Assembly (NCBI GenBank): GCA_023402175.1
Contig: JAEXCN010000503.1
Location: 1-5,271, forward strand
Source: Pseudomonadota bacterium
GTDB lineage: Bacteria; Myxococcota_A; Polyangia; Polyangiales; Polyangiaceae
DNA: 5,271 nucleotides
Direction: 5' to 3'
In this document: one piece after another, positions 5,209 to 5,271 of the stretch
How positions within the stretch are numbered: position 1 is the first letter of the stretch
Layout: the number at the start of each line of letters is the position of its first letter
Notes under the pieces: generated by a model
What the model was told of the DNA's origin: nothing
Seen by the model: the letters and a program-made list of their open reading frames with translations, nothing else
Databases searched by the model: none
Program-made: the position numbers and the translations under genes

Positions 5209-5271
5209 CCGCGCAACATCGAGCTCACTGCGCGTCCGGACCGGGCTACCTCCTCGAGGCCTGGCCGCGCG

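Noticed and set aside
5209..5271. Possible feature in the last 63 bases
   Set aside because: Too short; no clear hairpin, promoter or gene start is visible.

Overview
The window is GC-rich DNA with strong G/C bias at third codon positions. It holds an outer-surface type beta-helix protein and a predicted lipoprotein esterase with a Pro/Ala linker, and its intergenic DNA carries hairpins. This suits a Gram-negative delta-proteobacterial lineage such as Myxococcota (Polyangia-like). That placement is inference from style and gene content; no marker gene is present.

Layout. 1-942 (+) is the 3' part of a right-handed beta-helix protein with GGAI/FxxN repeats. 943-1172 is a hairpin-rich intergenic stretch: one hairpin directly after the stop, then two abutting copies of a 54/61-bp unit that each fold into a long hairpin, then a smaller perfect hairpin. 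1173-1784 (+) is a small multi-span membrane protein resembling DUF4126. It converges, with a 6-nt gap, on 1791-2741 (-), a lipoprotein esterase of the PHB-depolymerase/LpqC type with a complete catalytic triad. 2742-2934 holds a perfect 7+7 bp inverted repeat upstream of the esterase and a nested hairpin behind the next gene. 2935-3798 (-) is a catalase-fold-like protein. Just upstream of it, on the same strand, is a small Cys-containing gene (3816-4041) broken by a frameshift. 4042-4381 is a divergent intergenic region. 4382-4663 (+) is a frame-damaged BON-domain gene whose last codons overlap (ATGA) the start of 4660-5208 (+), a glycine-zipper stress protein resembling the YflT/general stress 17M family.

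How the genes may work together. The BON gene and the glycine-zipper gene look like one translationally coupled envelope-stress pair. The small Cys protein and the catalase-like gene look like a second, divergently transcribed pair. Nothing ties the esterase, the DUF4126-like protein or the beta-helix protein to either pair.

The most notable pattern is that coding frame appears to slip in three genes between about 3.19 and 4.58 kb (catalase-like, Cys protein, BON), while genes on either side read cleanly. This is either local gene decay or a cluster of assembly indels. The second notable item is the tandem hairpin repeat, where most differences between the copies preserve or create base pairs. 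I did not find a convincing new multi-gene system.
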